Source: Coptis chinensis (taxonomy: Eukaryota > Streptophyta > Magnoliopsida > Ranunculales > Ranunculaceae). From it: 64,000 bases of DNA. Numbering within the stretch: position 1 is the stretch's first letter; every line of letters begins with the position of its first letter. Made by a program: the position numbers and the translations under genes. Below are positions 46,998 through 58,303 of the stretch, one piece after another. The DNA lies in the NCBI GenBank assembly GCA_015680905.1, contig CM027378.1, positions 76,847,501 to 76,911,500 of the forward strand, read 5' to 3'. The notes under the pieces are model-generated. The model saw only the letters and a program-made list of their open reading frames with translations. It did no database searches and was not told the origin of the DNA.

Positions 46998-49900
46998 ATG
47001 GGTTTCGTTATTAGCAACAGTTTGTTTGCTTTATTATCGAAAAAAAAAAAAAACAGTTTGTTTGCTTCACTATTCACATCTCCACTTGAAAATGAGTTGT
47101 TACTGAAGAAGAAATCTTTTTGTGAATTTAAAGTGTTATCTAATAACAAGATGAATGTAAATGGAATATCATGCAAAGTTCAATCAGAAAGTGAGATTCA
47201 TGAAAAACCAACAAGTACTAATAAGAGCAAGATGGAAGAGTACAACACTGCCATGAAGAGTATGATGAGAAATCCATACGAGTATCACCATGTTTTGGGT
47301 GAGTTTTATTTTTTCTTAATTCTTATTGCATTTAGCTTTTTGCAAGTCTGTTTGGGAATGAGAGAAGTATAAAGATATAGATTCTTTTTGAGAAAAGGTG
47401 TTTTCATAAAACAAATAGTAATAACGAAAAGCTCAATTTCTTTTGAGCTAAAAGTGGATCAGTTGTAAATAAAAATTTAAATCAAGAAATGACCATAGAC
47501 AGACCCCTTTCAAACTCAATATAGAACAAAACCAGTCCTGGTTTCCTGTGCAGTAACTTCGTATACACCTCTAGCAGCCCCGTTAATTTTGATGTTGCAA
47601 ACCGAGGAAGTATTTGTCCAAGTAAAACATTTCAAAGTTACGACCTGCAAAAAAGCTGTTTACTGGACTAGAATCTGGAGGATCTTATAGTGCATTGCAG
47701 AAATGACCCTTTCAAACAGAAGGCTCTAATGCTTTGCAGCTTGCAACATTTACCATATAGCCTAACAGATACTTGAGTAGGATATACTGTTCTTAAATGG
47801 TTTATTCTAGTTATGAGTGTGAAATGCAAGTCCCAGAGGTAATGGCCGTTGGCCGATTACTCATGTAGTACTGTTTGTATTGCCCCACAGCCCCCTCAAG
47901 ATCTTTAATGACTGTGACTACCAGAATTTACTTTCATTTGAGATAGTTACTTAGCCAAACCTCTATTAGCAGCCAATGCCCATATAGAATGATTTTGGTG
48001 CTGGACTTGTACTTGTGCACTAATTCACCAACTGCTCATCGTTCTTCGACTCCGTATTTGTGAAGTTTGTCCAAATTCTGCACAGCTTGCAATTGCAAAC
48101 AATTCCTTTTAATACGCTTTTAAGGGTTTTAATTGGTATCGAAGGGTTTAGTTCATCGCTTTGAGCCTATACTCTTAACTTCTCAAGTCTTAACCACTTG
48201 GAAATGTCAGTTATTAGAGTCTTCTTTATTCTCAGTTACAGCAAGAACTGTATTGTGATATGGTTGTAAAACATTTGTTGAATTTTTTCTCAGGAATGAA
48301 CTACACACTTATAACTGATGATTTGATTGTGGGCTCCCAACCTCAAAAGCCTGAAGACATAGATCACTTGAAAGAGGAGCAAAATGTCGCCTACATTCTA
48401 AACTTACAGCAGGACAAGGACATTGAGTATTGGGAGATTGACTTGCAGTCAATAGTCAAAAGATGTAAAGAACTTGGTATCCGCCACATGAGAAGGCCTG
48501 TAAGCCAATCTTCTTTTATAGTTTTGGTGACATGTCAGATTTTATAAAGAGACTAACCACATTGCTTTACTATCAAAAGATAATCTAAAAATAATCACAC
48601 TATTTTTTAGAGTTCCCACTCCTACACATTAAAGAGAACTGTACAGTATGCACTTCAAATTCAAGGGTTTATCCTTACAATATTGCTTCCATTAACTTGA
48701 TGATGCCAAGTCCTGAATGATTTTTTCTTTTCTCGGTTTTCTAAAATAGAGGAATAGGTTTGTCTTCTGTCCTGGTAATATATTTGTTGTAAGGTCGGGT
48801 GTCACCCGCTTGTTTTTGTCGCATTCTGTTCTGGTTCTCATTGATTGTGCATTCTGTTCAGTAACAACGGCAAGTTTCTATGTACCCCATATTGAGCAAC
48901 CTCAATGTGATGAATACTGTGATGGAAGGTCCTACAGTGTCAATGTATTTGACTGTTTTCACTAGGGGTGTCTCTTTTTGCCGAATTTTCGATTTTGCCG
49001 AAATCTGACCCAAAATTGGTCCGGCTCTGGGTGTAGTGGTAGTTTTCATGGTCCGATATCCGATTTTCCGATTTCCATAAATTCCGAAAAAAAATTGGAT
49101 CGGATTCGGATATAACTCTAAAAACTGATCCGATATATAGTCGATCCGAAATTTCCGATATTATTGCCGATTTATTCCGAAAATATGTACTTATAAACTA
49201 ATAAATCTCCACTGTCTACTTGATTAGATCTTGACCGTTCATTCATTTTCTATTTTTTGTACTTCTAAAAACAAAATAAACAACATAACCTAGCCACTAC
49301 TTGACTCCTTCTCTGACATGTATTAGGCTTTTGTTAGTTCCTTACATGTAAAGTATTGTTTTTTTGAAGTTCCAAAGTGTTTTACTGCTATTGTATATTT
49401 TGAAATTTAGTGATGTCAAATTTTCTTTTCCAAAAATAATTGAAAGTAAAGAGATTTGTGAAAAACTGAAAATTTATCAAGTATTCCAAATTTTCCGAAT
49501 TTCCTAAATATATTTTGAATCCGAAAAAAAATTGGATCGGATTTGGCTAGCATATTAGGTTCCGAAAAAATTCAGAAAAAATTCCGAAGGAGTATAAGGC
49601 AATATCAAACAATGTATTTGGTTGTCTTCTGATATCTATCACGTCTAACTAGATCATCTTGGGGCATTTTGATATTATCTTCAGGCAAGAGATTTTGATC
49701 CAGATTCACTGAGAAGTGGATTACCTAAAGCTGTTTCTTCATTGGAGTGGGCAATATCGGAGGGAAAAGGAAAAGTGTAAGTGCATTGTACTGCTGGGCT
49801 AGGGAGGGCTCCAGCTGTTGCAATCGCTTATATGTTCTGGTTTTGTGGAATGAATGTGAGTCTAAACCCGTCATACAATTATCAATTTGGTCAATATTTT

Positions 49901-50613
49901 GAATAGCTTCTACATATGATTTATTGGCTGTTTCTGAGAACATCAGTGATTCAGCAATAAGGCCGACTTCTCTGGCCCAACATGTGATATGAGTCTGCAA
50001 TACTACTATGGTTCTTTTGCTGTTTAGCCAAGTTTTTAGGTACTAATATGAGAATCAAAGTATATTGGATCGTAGAAAGTGAGCTGTTTGGTTCATCTTC
50101 ATACACTGGACTTGACCAAATTGCTCTGCTTGAACTCCCTGCTTGGCATACGTGCCAATATCTGCAGATTACAATATTTGAGCTGTTAATATTATGAAGG
50201 GAAAGGTCCGCATTATAACCTTTATTACTGCACAATATTTGCTTGATAGGCTGTTAATTTCTGGACGAACTAGATGTTGCTTGCCTATGTTAGCAATTTT
50301 GAAGCCTTATGAATCATGCAATTTAGTTTTGCTTGTATTCTTGTAGAACTGTTTGCATATTTTGCAAGCACAGAAAACTGTTTCATTAATTGTTGTACTT
50401 ATTGAGCAGCTGAAGACAGCCTATGCAGCACTTACGTCGAAGAGGCCTTGTGGCCCAAACAAGAGCGCAATACGTGGAGCTACTTATGATCTAGCCAAGA
50501 ATGATCCTTGGAAAGAACCTTTTGAGAGCCTTCCAGAACATGCTTTTGAGGATGTAGCAGAGTGGGAGAGGAATTTGATTCAGGAGCAAGTTCGTGCTCT
50601 CCGTGGAACTTAG
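46998..50613 (+). CDS. LSF2: Phosphoglucan phosphatase LSF2, four exons, stop before the catalytic Cys
   Basis: LSF2 (Like SEX Four 2) is a chloroplast dual-specificity phosphatase that removes C3-bound phosphate from starch during leaf starch breakdown. Exons by splice sites and homology: 46998-47298, 48294-48499, 49685-49855, 50410-50613, all joined in phase with GT and AG introns, 293 codons (Arabidopsis has 282). Residues 1 to about 75 form a Ser/Lys-rich chloroplast transit region. '[20 protein letters not shown]' starts the core, '[16 protein letters not shown]' is the loop with the general-acid region, and '[11 protein letters not shown]' is the CxxxxxR active site. '[20 protein letters not shown]' leads into the C-terminal LSF2-type end '[10 protein letters not shown]'. 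Codon 201, where LSF2 has Tyr just before VHC, reads TAA here, so the sequence as given is cut before catalysis. The rest is so well kept that a sequence error or a very recent loss is likely. Confidence 0.9.
48963..49590. repeat. CCGAT/CCGAAA-rich insertion in LSF2 intron 2
   Basis: The stretch from 'ggggtgtctctttttgccg' to 'aaaattccgaaggag' is full of 'ccgat', 'ccgaaa' and 'ttggatcgga' words, unlike the rest of the intron. It has the look of a small non-autonomous element (the hAT-like 'aggggtgtc' start is suggestive), but I found no matching terminal inverted repeat or target repeat. Confidence 0.35.
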
Positions 50614-50619
50614 AGAATA

Positions 50620-51855
50620 CAGGTAGCCACAATTTATTATTACCCCAAGATGGTGTAGTTTTCACTGGTCTCTCTAATACATTAACTAGAGGTTCAAGTA
50701 GTAAGCTCGTGACATGGGAAATCCACAACTTTTTTCAGGCCAATGGTGACTACTGACTATTTTCTGAAATTTATAATTTCTCAGTTTTTTTTTTTTTTTT
50801 TTCTAGATTCGCATTGCGTAATGACATTTATACTGGTCAGTGCATCATAAAAATATCCATTTTAATAAGTTTCATCGACTGCTATAGTCACCAACTAAAC
50901 GAGTTTGGCATTTCAATTGGTAAATCAACCTTAATTCTTTACTTGCCATGTTTGACTTGAGTTAATCTCATACTTCTCCCAGTTTTCGCTTTATTTTGAA
51001 GGATTCTTAGTCATATTAGTTTAAATCTTTTTACCATTTTTGAACAGGTTTCCTGATAATGTTGCCTAGGTCTGTCCACAGCTTTTACTCGGAGGGGCTA
51101 ACTTGCAGGGAGCAAGAGGACGAACCAACAGTTGGACAACTCATAAATGTGGAGGCCATTTTATCATAACTATCCAATTTGAATGCCCAAGAGAATCGAA
51201 ATTAGAACATTCCAATTTGATATATAGTTCCTGTATATTAGTTAATCTTTCAGATGTATAAAATCATGGCAGAGAGACAGCACCCGTGGCCAGATATGTC
51301 GCTGCAGCAGGAATAAAGTCCACCAAATACCTTGTTTTAGTGTTTTGATGCAAAGAAGGTCTTTGTATAAGTATGTGCTGAATATACTATTACGAAAGTG
51401 ATTACATTTTTAAGTCAGGTATATAAGCTTGTGATGAGCGAGGTTGGGTATCTGAGCTCTCCCATTTGGAGTTTATGAGACATGTCATAATGCAGTACTG
51501 CTATACAAAAGTGGCAAATGGTTAGGGCAGATAGCATAGATTGTTCTGCCCTTGGGAAGTTTTGTTATAGGAAATGTGGGCTACTTTCTGGCAAATTATG
51601 TTCTCTATATATCTAAAATGAATTATCAGTTCAGTGTTCATTCCATCAGACTAGTTGGATTAACTGGTCAGAACTGGTGTTTGTTGAGCGGTCGAAGATG
51701 CGTGGATAGCACTCATAGCAGGACCACACCAACAACATCGTCCATTCATGAACACAGTTACTTTAGGTGCTTCTGCCGCATGTATGGAAATGTCTTGTAT
51801 GAATTGTGAAAGTCACAAATCTCTAATTGTGAATTGGATTGATTATGGAGAGACA
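50620..51855. other. LSF2 3' flank and intergenic sequence
   Basis: The LSF2 3' untranslated region probably lies in the first few hundred bases. There is a T-run at about 50787-50802. No further gene could be supported. Confidence 0.4.
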
Positions 51856-51857
51856 GC

Positions 51858-51985
51858 CCATTCATTGGTCCTTGTCTCGTGGGTTTGGCTCTTTTAACGC
51901 ACCATTCATTGGTCCTTGTCTCGTGGGTTTGGCTCTTTTAACGCACCATTCATTGGTGCTTGTCTCGTGTGTTTGGCGAGAAATG
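51858..51985 (+). repeat. 44-bp tandem repeat, about 2.8 copies
   Basis: The unit 'cattcattggtccttgtctc…aacgcac' recurs at 51858, 51902 and 51946 (starts spaced 44 bp). The first two copies are identical and the third is diverged. No coding sense is visible. Confidence 0.85.
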
Positions 51986-51989
51986 ATCT

Positions 51990-53180
51990 TCTTGGCTTGA
52001 GACTTGAGTAAAGCTAATTCTCGGCCTACGCTTAAGGGAAGACATGCTTGGGGTGCACATTTATTAATCCAACCAACATTGAGTGAACTTACTGGCCAAG
52101 AGCTGGCAAACGAAATGCTAAGAGAAAATGGTTGAATGTCCATGTCCATATGTGAATCGTTTAAGCAATCTCTAGTCTACTATAATACTCGGCAGATATG
52201 CTTTAGTTACCTTCTTTAGTTAACACAATACCTCAATGATTACTAAATCTTTTGTTCGAACAATATTCTTTTTCCCCTTTTGCTCACTTGATAGTAACTT
52301 GTTAGTTGTTACTAGTTGATTTTTAGAAAGTGCTTCCTTCTAAACACAGTATCGCTTCACCATACCTCAAATAGCCTTGTTTGAGGCTTTTAGCTAATCG
52401 TCAATCCCTATCAATAATCACTCCTCATGCGGCCATGCCCTCAAGGAATGGAAATGATAAGGGTGCATTAATGTAATGGAATGGAATCAAAATAAACTGA
52501 ACCACACTTTCAATGGCTTGACTGCTGTGGGGCTGGCATTCCAAAATCTATCCATATTTCGTCTATAATGTAGCTGGTATACTAATGGGGCAATAATTTG
52601 ATATGGCAATTAGCAAGTTCTGGTTCTAAGAGCTGACCTATCCAGTTAACCATTTAGTGAAGGTTCAGTATATCTATATCGGTGAAAATACTGATGAATT
52701 AAATATGACAGAAATTTTGAAAGTATTTGTAACTTTGTATAGCTCAAAACTGTACAGATGCAGCGGGTCCTTCGTCAAAACAATTACATCCTGTTGCTGT
52801 AGGAGGTTTGTGACAAAATACTTGGTCTTTAAAGATTTGGAACTAAAACGTAGGCATAATTCAAGAAAAATCCAGTGTAGTTCATCAGGAAATTAAGTTT
52901 TGAACTGTGAAAATATGACTGAACAGACAAGTAGATTGAGATTTGAAGCATACCTTCAGTCGAGAAGTAATTTTTATATCTTTTATATGAACAAAGTAGT
53001 AATAATAAGTACAACAATATTCCGAGTGAATGACTGGTGCTTGGTATTTGTTTCATATATATTTTCCTTTGCTTACATGTGTTCATAGTTATAGATTACA
53101 ACTTAATAACATTTCAACTGATCTAAATATGTACATTAACAAACACATGGAAGTATGGAACATGCCTATTGTGCAAGACT
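51990..53180. other. Intergenic stretch between LSF2 and the CIPK gene
   Basis: AT-rich sequence without a supported gene. The last part before 53184 is the likely 3' untranslated region of the minus-strand CIPK gene. Confidence 0.4.
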
Positions 53181-53183
53181 TTA

Positions 53184-54517
53184 TTAAGTACTTAAATCTT
53201 TTTCGCCATCATCACACCAATCATCATCCAACTCACTGGATACCGATGATTCCGGTTCACTAGAATACGATTGATCAATCAAGCTGCTGAGTTTCTTTCC
53301 CCACATACCTTCATACGACCGTATCTCCACAACCACTAAACTCTCGGTCAACCGGTAAACTTCAATTTCAACAACCAAATTACCATTCTGTCCTTCAAAT
53401 ACCAAATGCCACTCGTTTCGTAACACGGTTACATTTTCTTGCTTTCCCATTTCCTCAATCTTCTCAATTATATTCTCGGGCGTTTCGGCCGATACAAATC
53501 GTTCATCATCCACCGAATCACGTGAATCGCTGAATAAACCCGATAAATCGAAACCCGACGAAAACGAAATTAAGTCGAATGCGTTCAAGAATGTATCTTT
53601 TCCGTCCTCCTTTTCCGAAATGTAACCGAAACTTTCCTCACTTTCTTTGTGACACCCCTTATTGAACCACGGATCGCGCAAAATCTCATTGATCGTGATC
53701 CTTGTTTCAGAATTCGGGTCGAGAAGACGAGATAAAAATCGTTTTAAATCGGGTGACATCCATCTCGGGCACCGAAAATCTCCTTTATAAATTTTCCGAT
53801 ACATAACCATGAGATTCGGATTATTGAAAGGCAAATAACCAGCGTTCAAAACATAAAGAATAATTCCACACGACCAAATATCAACCTTCGGGCCATCGTA
53901 ACCTCTTTTCGCCAGGATTTCGGGTGCTACATAAGCCGGCGTTCCGCAAAGTGTGTGTAACAGCCCGTCATTTCGGACTTGTTCCGTAACAGCACTTAAT
54001 CCGAAATCCGAAACTTTCAAATTTCCACTTTCATCAAGTAGCAAATTTTCCGGTTTCAAATCTCTATGAAACACACCATGAGAATGACAATACCCGACGG
54101 CTGAAATCAGCTGCTGAAAATACCGACGGCTCATATCTTCACTTAACCTTCCTTTGGCTGAAATTTTATCAAAAGCTCGCCACCTATAACAAGCTCCATT
54201 ACAAAATAAATCTTCGTCTTGGTTGCAAGAACTTCGAAAAGTTTTACGATGTTACGATGATGCATGCGTCGCATGACTTCGATTTCGCGCTTAATTTGAG
54301 AAACTAGGCCACCTTTAACAATTTTCTGCTTGCTAATGCACTTGATAGCAACATTTTCTCCTGACTGAACGTTCCTTGCATGGTAAACCTTCGCGAACGC
54401 ACCACGTCCGAGCAATTTTCCGACTTGGTATTTACCGAATAATGTGTTTCTCGACGATATTTCGTCTGGTGGTTCTGATGTAGTAGCATCGCCATAATCT
54501 TCCATTGTTTTTTGCAC
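53184..54517 (-). CDS. CIPK11-like CBL-interacting protein kinase, intronless, one frameshift
   Basis: CIPKs are Ser/Thr kinases activated by calcium-bound CBL proteins; the CIPK11 (PKS5) clade controls plasma-membrane ion transport. The N-terminal part has '[20 protein letters not shown]' (ATP loop) and '[10 protein letters not shown]' (catalytic Lys). The second part has '[13 protein letters not shown]', '[10 protein letters not shown]', '[11 protein letters not shown]' (activation segment), then the NAF/FISL motif '[18 protein letters not shown]' and a phosphatase-interaction-like stretch '[20 protein letters not shown]'. It belongs to the intronless CIPK clade; '[15 protein letters not shown]' matches CIPK11 closely (from memory). 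Near 54170-54174 a T-run is one base short, so the first 124 codons and the last 316 lie in different frames. Without that change it would be about 440 residues, the usual length. The start could be 54517 or the ATG at 54505. Confidence 0.9.
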
Positions 54518-54519
54518 AA

Positions 54520-55334
54520 CTAGCTAGGAAAAACACTGGAATTCGAAGACTTTCTTTTGAAGAATGAGATGAGGTTGTATGCTTCTTATGGATGGAGATA
54601 TTTACGGAGAGAGGATTGTTGTGGTTCTAAACTTCCAACTTAAAATAGGGTTTATAGACATTCTTGACTTAACCTGTTTATCTGAATTCTGAAAAGTACT
54701 TGCTGAAGTCATTTGGGTTTACAAGTCTCCTATGACAAAGAAGTACTGCCGTAGTTATTGGTTCTCCTTTTTTTAAAGTGAAACTATATTGTCAATATTA
54801 TCGGATATTCGGATAATAGAGGAAAGAAATGGCCATATATATTTGATTTAGGTGAAATCAAAATTGTAGAAAACATAGACATTACTCTACATGTTATCCT
54901 ACTTTAAAACGTGGCACCCTTAGATCTGCTGATAGCATGAAACAAAGAAGAAAGGGTAACACTTAAAGGCATCTGTATTCTGTAAAAGCATACACGTGCA
55001 AAGCTTGCCCTGTAGAAAAGGATACCTTAGTTAATGTTTCAATTATTCCGGGAATGTGATGTTCTTGGGAACCAACGTTACCTTTCGGTTTGTTTTTGCA
55101 GAGTTCACACTTATATTCATTATATAGAGCTGTTAGAGTACGCGGGATTATGGGTGCGCTGGCATAGAGCCTTCGTTATGGACTGCCATGTAATACACCC
55201 TCATCCCTTGCCTGATTATGGGAGGGTCCAGATTTTATAGCGCAAGTACAGTTTGCGTACTCTAGAATTTTACAGTGTTTGATAGTTCGAGTAGTTCTCT
55301 AGAGCTTCACACTTTAATTAACTCTGAAGCGCAC
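54520..55334. other. Promoter side of the CIPK gene and intergenic sequence
   Basis: This is upstream of the minus-strand CIPK gene, so it should hold its promoter. I could not point to specific elements beyond AT-rich stretches. No other gene is supported. Confidence 0.4.
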
Positions 55335-55337
55335 TAA

Positions 55338-55841
55338 GAGCATTTTTAAGTGAGATACTTTCCTAGCATCAAATACCAAATTTTCAACAATGTGATGTTT
55401 TTTCATTTTCAGGAGAAACACATATTGATGAAAACACCAAACCAAACACCAAATCAGCCAAAATTTGGTTCCAGTTTTAGTATTGTATCAAATCTCTCTT
55501 GCGGTTTTGGAAAAACTGCGTGGTTTTTCTAACACCGCATGGGCTTGGGCTAAACAGTGGGCTTCAATCACGCGGTTTTGCAAAAACTACGTCATTTGAT
55601 GTGCGACACATCGCGCGGTTTTGGGAAAACCGCGTGGGCTTGGGCTTGGGCTTCTAAGATGGGCTTCAGTAGTGCGGTTTTGAGAAAGTCGCATGGGCTA
55701 TATGGCGCGGTTTATCCAAAACCACCTCATTTGATGTCGAATATTTGATATTGCTCTTAAAGTTGGTTGGTGTTTTTTCGGTTTGGTGTTTGGTTTGGTT
55801 AAAAAAAATTGTGTTTTTTTAGATTGCTCCTAAAGATGCTC
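55338..55841. mobile_element. MITE with GCGGTTTTG palindromic repeats (Tourist-like)
   Basis: A 504-bp stretch starts GAGCATTTTTAAG and ends CTAAAGATGCTC, imperfect inverted repeats flanked on both sides by TAA, which fits a PIF/Harbinger-type MITE. Inside, at 55500-55730, at least five copies of a GCGGTTTTGnnAAAACnGCG-type palindrome alternate with 'catgggctt' or 'gtgggcttggg' words. It has no coding capacity. Confidence 0.55.
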
Positions 55842-56147
55842 TAATTAACGTTTATATAGGACTTTTATTACTCTTTAAAAGTACGTTTTATAAGGCGAAA
55901 AACAACTCTTAGCGTATTATCCTCGTTAAGGTTTCACCTAGACTTTCGAGTGAGTGAACGGTTGGAATCTTAATTACTGTCTGGTGCTTGTTCACTCATA
56001 CTCCTCGCAGAGATAGTTATTCATTGGAAACTTCTCTCTTCTTTTAACAAAGTTGATGTTTTGATCATTGAATAACTATCCTCGTTAGGTAAAGAATGAG
56101 ATCTCTATAAGTGGGTATTCCTTTTCTCTTTTAGTTGTTCTGTTAAA

Positions 56148-58303
56148 ATGAACACTCCAGAAGGATTAGAGGGTGGCACAACAACACAAGATATGACTTG
56201 GAGTTTTCTATTCTCAAACCCAACCACAAACTTTTCCAGTGGTCAACTGGACTGGATTGAAACAGACATGGATCTAGATGTGATTGATGTTCCAAAAGAC
56301 ATACTTGAAGAAGGTTGTGAAAAGTGGAGAGAGCACTTGGTGGGTTTCTTTGTGGACAAACGTCTACCTTTTCCAGTGGTTAAAAATGTCCTAGAGAGAT
56401 CTTGGAAAACTAAAGTACAATATGATATTGCTACGGATCATGAGTTGTTATATTTCAAGTTTTATGATGATGAGGATAGGCAAAGCGTTCTAGAAAAAGG
56501 GCCTCTTTTTATTGCGGGAAGAGTTTTCATGGTTTGACCATGGACAGAAGATTTGGAAACACAAAAAAAAAGTATGACTACCCTTCATATATGGGTAAAG
56601 TTATGGAAAGTTCCAAAATAGCTATGGACCAAAGCAGGCATGAGCTTTGTTGGACGTAGAATATGGAAACCTCATTGTTGGGATGAGGCGAATCAGAAAA
56701 ACTTAAGGCTAGATTATGCAAAGATATGTGTTGAAGTGCTTGTAGGTACTAAATATCCTGATACAATTAGACTGAGAATGGGAAGAGGCGTAGTTGCTGA
56801 AGTTATGGTTGAGTATATGTGGCTTCCAGCTATATGCAACAAACTTGGACACAAGGAACTGAAGTGTCCAAATAAAGAGATTAATGTACGAAATGTAAAT
56901 GAGGATGCAGGTGAAAAAAATATAACAACAGTAGGAAGTGGATCAGAAATAGCAGTAGCAGTAGTAGAAAGAAGTGAAGCAAAAACAGTAATAGCAGCAG
57001 TTACAGAGAGAGTCACAAGGAGTGAAACAGAAATACCAACAAGGAACCATGCTATGGTACCTAATGTCAGGGCTGGCAATGGGTCGGGTAAGAACCGATA
57101 CCCGATCCGGTCCGAACCAATAAAAACGGGTCTGGGATAGGTAGTTAGTATATTGGACCGGTTCTGGGTCTTGAAAATCAAAACCAGACTCTTATTGGAT
57201 TGGTTCTGGATTAAGTATGTACCGAACCGTTATGGGCTTGATCCAATTAAAATTTTTAGTCTTATTCTTCATAATTTTCCTTCACCATATATTTCTATTA
57301 CCTTATGCAATATTTAAAGGTTCAAAATAAGATATGCAAAATATATATGTAATATTACGATATTTTTTTATATAATAAAAAAATGGTTTCTATCTAAATG
57401 AAAACCCTCCCTTACAAATTTGGATTTCAAATAATTTATTATGCCTTTTGGATTTGTGTACCTTGTTTTTGTGTTTAGCAAAAAAAATTATTTAATATTT
57501 ATATAACGAAAATTAGGATCCTATTATAAAAAACTCGGTTCACCGGGTTGAAATTGAGTTTATTGGTTCGGAACAGATCGGATCCGGAATCAAAAAATAA
57601 GTTTTCGGTTCGGTTCTGGTTCTCTAACTCAAATATCCGTTCAGGTCGGGTCCGATTCTGGGTCTGTATTGTTGAAAAGCGGATTGGTTTTGGATTTGCA
57701 TATATCCGGACCAATCCAACCCATTGCCAGCCCTACCTAATGTTACTCCAATAAGAGCTACAAGTGAGGGTCAGGTGGCACACACCTTAACTACAGGAAG
57801 CCAGAGGAGAAACAAGGACACAAGCTTAAGGAATACACACTAGGTTCCTATCACCTAGGCAAGAAACAATAAATGAAGAGCAACAGGGAGAGCAAAATGT
57901 TGCTCCAAGCAATCCTAGGATTCATAATAGTGGCAACACAAATGCCATGGAGGACAGAGCAAGCGTAAGGCAATGCCTTGAAGAGAGGAATCAATTTGCA
58001 GCTCTAGGAGATAGTAATGAAGAACTAGAAGATGACATTTTGGAAAAAGAAGATGACTTATTTTCTAATCATGAAATAGATGAGATGTTAAGGACAAACA
58101 CTATGCTAGCGAGGGTTACAAGTGTTGTAGAGGCAGGAACTACTAGTTCTGCGAGCTCGGTACAACAACGGTCAGCAAAATCCAAGACGAAAGTGCAGAG
58201 AAGGGTTATAGATGAAGTGGTATCACCAGTTATAGAGAAGAGAGGAAAGGACAAAAACTGGTCCAAAGGTAAAAAGAAAAAATCTCCAAATACATGGAAA
58301 TGA
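56148..58303 (+). pseudogene. L1 ORF1, DUF4283 and zinc-knuckle protein, interrupted by a MITE
   Basis: ORF1 proteins bind the element RNA. The first part (56148-56537) is a DUF4283-like domain with 'EKWREHLVGFFVDKRLPFPV', 'VLERSWKTK' and 'KGPLFIAGRVFMV'. After an in-frame stop the frame continues from 56640 ('MSFVGRRIWKPHCWDEA', 'RLDYAKICVEVLV') to a degenerate zinc knuckle 'CNKLGHKELKCP' (about 56836-56871). A 666-bp MITE then splits the gene at 57068. The last part (57947-58303) ends in a Lys-rich tail. It is broken by at least one stop and the insertion. Confidence 0.75.
57069..57734. mobile_element. Small TIR element with 9-bp target repeat, nested in L1 ORF1
   Basis: The ends are exact inverted repeats, AGGGCTGGCAATGGGT on the left and ACCCATTGCCAGCCCT on the right. 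ACCTAATGT is repeated on both sides (57059-57067 and 57735-57743), a perfect 9-bp target repeat as made by Mutator-type transposases. The inside is rich in 'ggttcgg' and 'gatccgg' words and has no transposase. It is 666 bp long. Confidence 0.85.

Noticed and set aside
53184-54517. Two separate kinase-related genes
   Set aside because: The two frames are adjacent, on the same strand and give the N- and C-terminal parts of one CIPK in order; a one-base frameshift is the simpler reading.
56714-57181. 155-codon frame on the minus strand
   Set aside because: It is antisense to L1 ORF1 and the MITE end, and has no family similarity.
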